Shown: positions 4,893 through 5,050 of the stretch, piece by piece | How positions within the stretch are numbered: the stretch's first letter is position 1 | How the letters are laid out: each line of letters begins with the position of its first letter | From: Eggerthellales bacterium UBA948 | Lineage (GTDB): Bacteria > Actinomycetota > Coriobacteriia > Coriobacteriales > UBA8131 | Length of the DNA stretch: 5,050 nucleotides | Direction of reading: 5' to 3' | Assembly: GCA_002293265.1 (NCBI GenBank) | Contig: DBCW01000136.1 | Location: 1 to 5,050, forward strand | Made by a program: the position numbers and the translations under genes | Notes under the pieces: generated by a model | Told to the model about the DNA's origin: nothing | Databases searched by the model: none | The model's input: only the letters and a program-made list of their open reading frames with translations

Positions 4893-5021
4893 GTGGCGGA
4901 GGGCTAGGGATTCGCCAACCCGTCGTCGCTTAGCTCCTAGTCTTGGAGACCTCGCTCACTTCGTTCACTCGGCCCAAAACAGCGCAATACGCTGTTTTGC
5001 CCTCACGGGTTCAAACCCCTA
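4893..5021 (-). other. Structured, tRNA-like repeat body of unknown function
   Basis: No coding frame is evident. On the minus strand the left end reads aatccctagccctccgcca, like the 3' end of a serine-type tRNA (T-arm half, acceptor strand, CCA), but the T-loop carries two extra bases (ggttggcgaatcc). gagggc at 4899-4904 can pair with gccctc at 4999-5004. Both ends carry inverted T-arm-like sequences (tagggattcgccaacccg at 4905-4922 and cgggttcaaacccc at 5006-5019). Inside are a 10-bp hairpin (4975-4984 with 4990-4999), ctcc/ggag with a seven-base loop (4934-4948), and a nine-base direct repeat (4952-4960, 4961-4969). No proper cloverleaf or anticodon arm was found, so it is not an ordinary tRNA. 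A decayed tRNA or a mobile or small-RNA unit is possible. Confidence 0.5.
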
Positions 5022-5050
5022 ACTTGCAAAAAGCAATTAGCTCGCATAAA
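5017..5050. repeat. Direct repeat, copy 2 (runs to window edge)
   Basis: This is the second copy of 4834-4868. It ends exactly at the window boundary with the base that starts the hairpin loop side in copy 1, so the repeat probably continues and a second terminator hairpin may lie just outside. This suggests a tandem array with a period of about 183 bases. Confidence 0.85.

Noticed and set aside
4893..5021. Functional tRNA-Ser gene on the minus strand
   Set aside because: The T-loop is too long, no anticodon stem with U33 can be placed, and the 5' half does not resemble a tRNA. It is kept only as tRNA-like.

Overview
This is a bacterial window in two parts. The left three quarters is a TPP-riboswitch-controlled thiamine salvage operon on the plus strand. 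The right quarter is an A+T-richer accessory stretch holding repeats, a gene remnant and a minus-strand VapBC toxin-antitoxin pair. Moderate GC in the operon (31 of 60 bases in the hand-counted line at 1141), GTG starts with strong AGGAG-type ribosome sites and a transcription-terminating TPP riboswitch suggest a Gram-positive-type anaerobe (Bacillota/Negativicutes or Coriobacteriia). I cannot fix the genus from the sequence alone.

Layout. Positions 1-74 hold the 3' end of a TPP aptamer and its terminator/antiterminator switch. Then come thiD (94-885), thiM (904-1722), thiE (1753-2406), a HAD-family phosphatase (2406-3059) and tenA (3059-3730). The last two junctions are one-base TGATG overlaps. 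Positions 3731-4090 contain no intact gene. They hold nested inverted repeats around a paired REP-like palindrome of the GTCATTCCCGC family, a minus-strand remnant of an ABC-transporter ATPase, and a perfect 13-bp hairpin. vapC (4091-4483) and its AbrB-fold antitoxin (4490-4747) follow on the minus strand. From about 4834 to the window edge lies the start of a repeated structured unit of about 183 bp. It includes a strong minus-strand intrinsic terminator and tRNA-T-arm-like ends.

How the genes work together. TenA recovers HMP from degraded thiamine. ThiD phosphorylates HMP twice to HMP-PP. ThiM phosphorylates salvaged thiazole (HET), and ThiE joins the two into thiamine monophosphate (TMP). 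No de novo gene (thiC, thiG, thiS, thiH/O) and no thiL is in the window. The HAD enzyme between thiE and tenA is therefore a good candidate TMP phosphatase, which would supply free thiamine to a pyrophosphokinase encoded elsewhere. TPP closes the loop by terminating transcription at the leader.

The operon itself is a known type. The least explained parts are the HAD placement, the nested repeat and ABC remnant between the two convergent gene groups, and the tandem tRNA-like, terminator-bearing unit at the right edge.
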